The notes under the pieces: model-generated | Told to the model about the DNA's origin: nothing | What the model saw: the letters and a program-made list of their open reading frames with translations, nothing else | The model's database searches: none | Origin: Caulobacter sp. BP25 | Lineage (GTDB): Bacteria > Pseudomonadota > Alphaproteobacteria > Caulobacterales > Caulobacteraceae | Length of the DNA: 64,000 bases | NCBI RefSeq assembly: GCF_002737755.1 | Contig: NZ_PEGH01000020.1 | Coordinates: 124,001 to 188,000 of the forward strand | Direction of reading: 5' to 3' | Translations under genes and position numbers: made by a program | Part shown: positions 63,778 to 64,000 of the stretch, in pieces | How positions within the stretch are numbered: the stretch's first letter is position 1 | How the letters are laid out: each line of letters begins with the position of its first letter

Positions 63778-64000
63778 GACCGCCAGGCCACATGGCGGCC
63801 GTCACCACGATCATCACCGCGAACAGGCGCCGCGCCAGCAGCGGCCGACTGGCCATCAGCGGCGCGAGCTTGGCCCCAACGAGCCCCCCGACGACGCCGC
63901 CCGACGACGCCGCCCGACGACGCCGCCCGACGACGCCGCCCGCGACCAGGGCCAGGAACACCGGCCAGTCAACCAGGCCCGAGGCCGCGTAGCTGGCGCT
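63778..64000 (-). CDS. TauE/SafE-like permease, C-terminal part (partial; no nearby stop)
   Basis: The sequence at the window edge reads GLVDWPVFLALVAGGVVG, then an insert, then GGLVGAKLAPLMASRPLLARRLFAVMIVVTAAM. This is the C-terminal helix pair and GAKL/RLFA motif of the sulfite exporter TauE/SafE family of anion permeases. An inserted RRRRAASSGGVVG segment comes from 13-nt repeats. After TAAMW the frame enters the family A repeat and stays open on the antisense of pseG to a stop at 63110, so the natural C-terminus seems lost. The listed limits cover only the recognisable part; the gene starts outside the window. Confidence 0.6.
63887..63938. repeat. Four 13-nt tandem repeats in the TauE-like gene
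   Basis: Unit CCCGACGACGCCG four times exactly, at 63887, 63900, 63913 and 63926, plus a partial CCCG. 13 is not a multiple of 3, but three extra copies add 39 nt and keep frame. Confidence 0.9.

Overview
The window looks like chromosomal DNA of a Caulobacter-type alphaproteobacterium (C. vibrioides/C. segnis group). The grounds are high GC with strongly GC-biased codons, long TonB-dependent receptors beside xylan hydrolases, three soluble-type chemoreceptors, a HWE/HisKA_2 kinase, flagellin-sugar (PseF/PseG-like) genes and many short inverted intergenic repeats. The genus is inferred from gene content and protein style, not from a marker gene.

Layout. Positions 1-20.5 kb form a glucuronoxylan utilisation region. 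It holds a TonB receptor (cut by the window edge), a 2OG-Fe oxygenase with a small exported protein, a GH35-type glycosidase, GH43 beta-xylosidase, GH10 xylanase, an M20 amidohydrolase, GH67 alpha-glucuronidase, mannonate dehydratase (manD), a FadR-type GntR regulator, an acyltransferase, a HAD hydrolase and a second TonB receptor. GH10 cuts xylan, GH43 and GH67 trim the oligomers, and ManD turns mannonate (from released glucuronate) into 2-keto-3-deoxygluconate. A GGTACCGGTACC-type palindrome sits in front of both manD and the second TonB receptor, and a GGTAGCGCTACC palindrome sits in front of the xylanase.

Positions 20.8-34 kb are mostly housekeeping and scattered genes: DUF1272, carA, an ACP-like membrane protein, a decayed SDR gene, a short flagellar-rod-like protein, an M28 peptidase, membrane proteins, oleate hydratase, a DCC protein, an AI-2E family permease, a second 2OG oxygenase, a ParDE-like toxin-antitoxin pair and uvrC. 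Positions 34.2-37.3 kb are an AT-richer island with one gene that fuses nuclease, N6-methyltransferase and two target-recognition domains. It abuts an N-terminally deleted mrr restriction gene. carB (38.6-41.9 kb) and a DUF559 gene follow.

At 42.56-43.71 kb an IS110-family element has split one copy of a local intergenic repeat. Its 190-nt leader carries four short segments that match, in the expected order, the left and right target and donor ends around a CT core, so it is a bridge-RNA candidate. After it come an ArsR/AHSA1/GST operon, a DUF2306 protein, a LytTR regulator, a patatin lipoprotein, a small gene behind a Fur-like box, an MCP, a cold-shock protein, pgsA, a sensor kinase, a glycerate-kinase-like gene, an ELM1-like protein, greA, two more MCPs around a GST, pseF/pseG-like genes and the 3' part of a TauE/SafE permease that carries a 13-nt tandem repeat.

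Intergenic repeats fall into about five families of paired inverted units. In several places they supply the stop codon or C-terminal tail of the neighbouring gene. I saw no rRNA, tRNA or CRISPR array.
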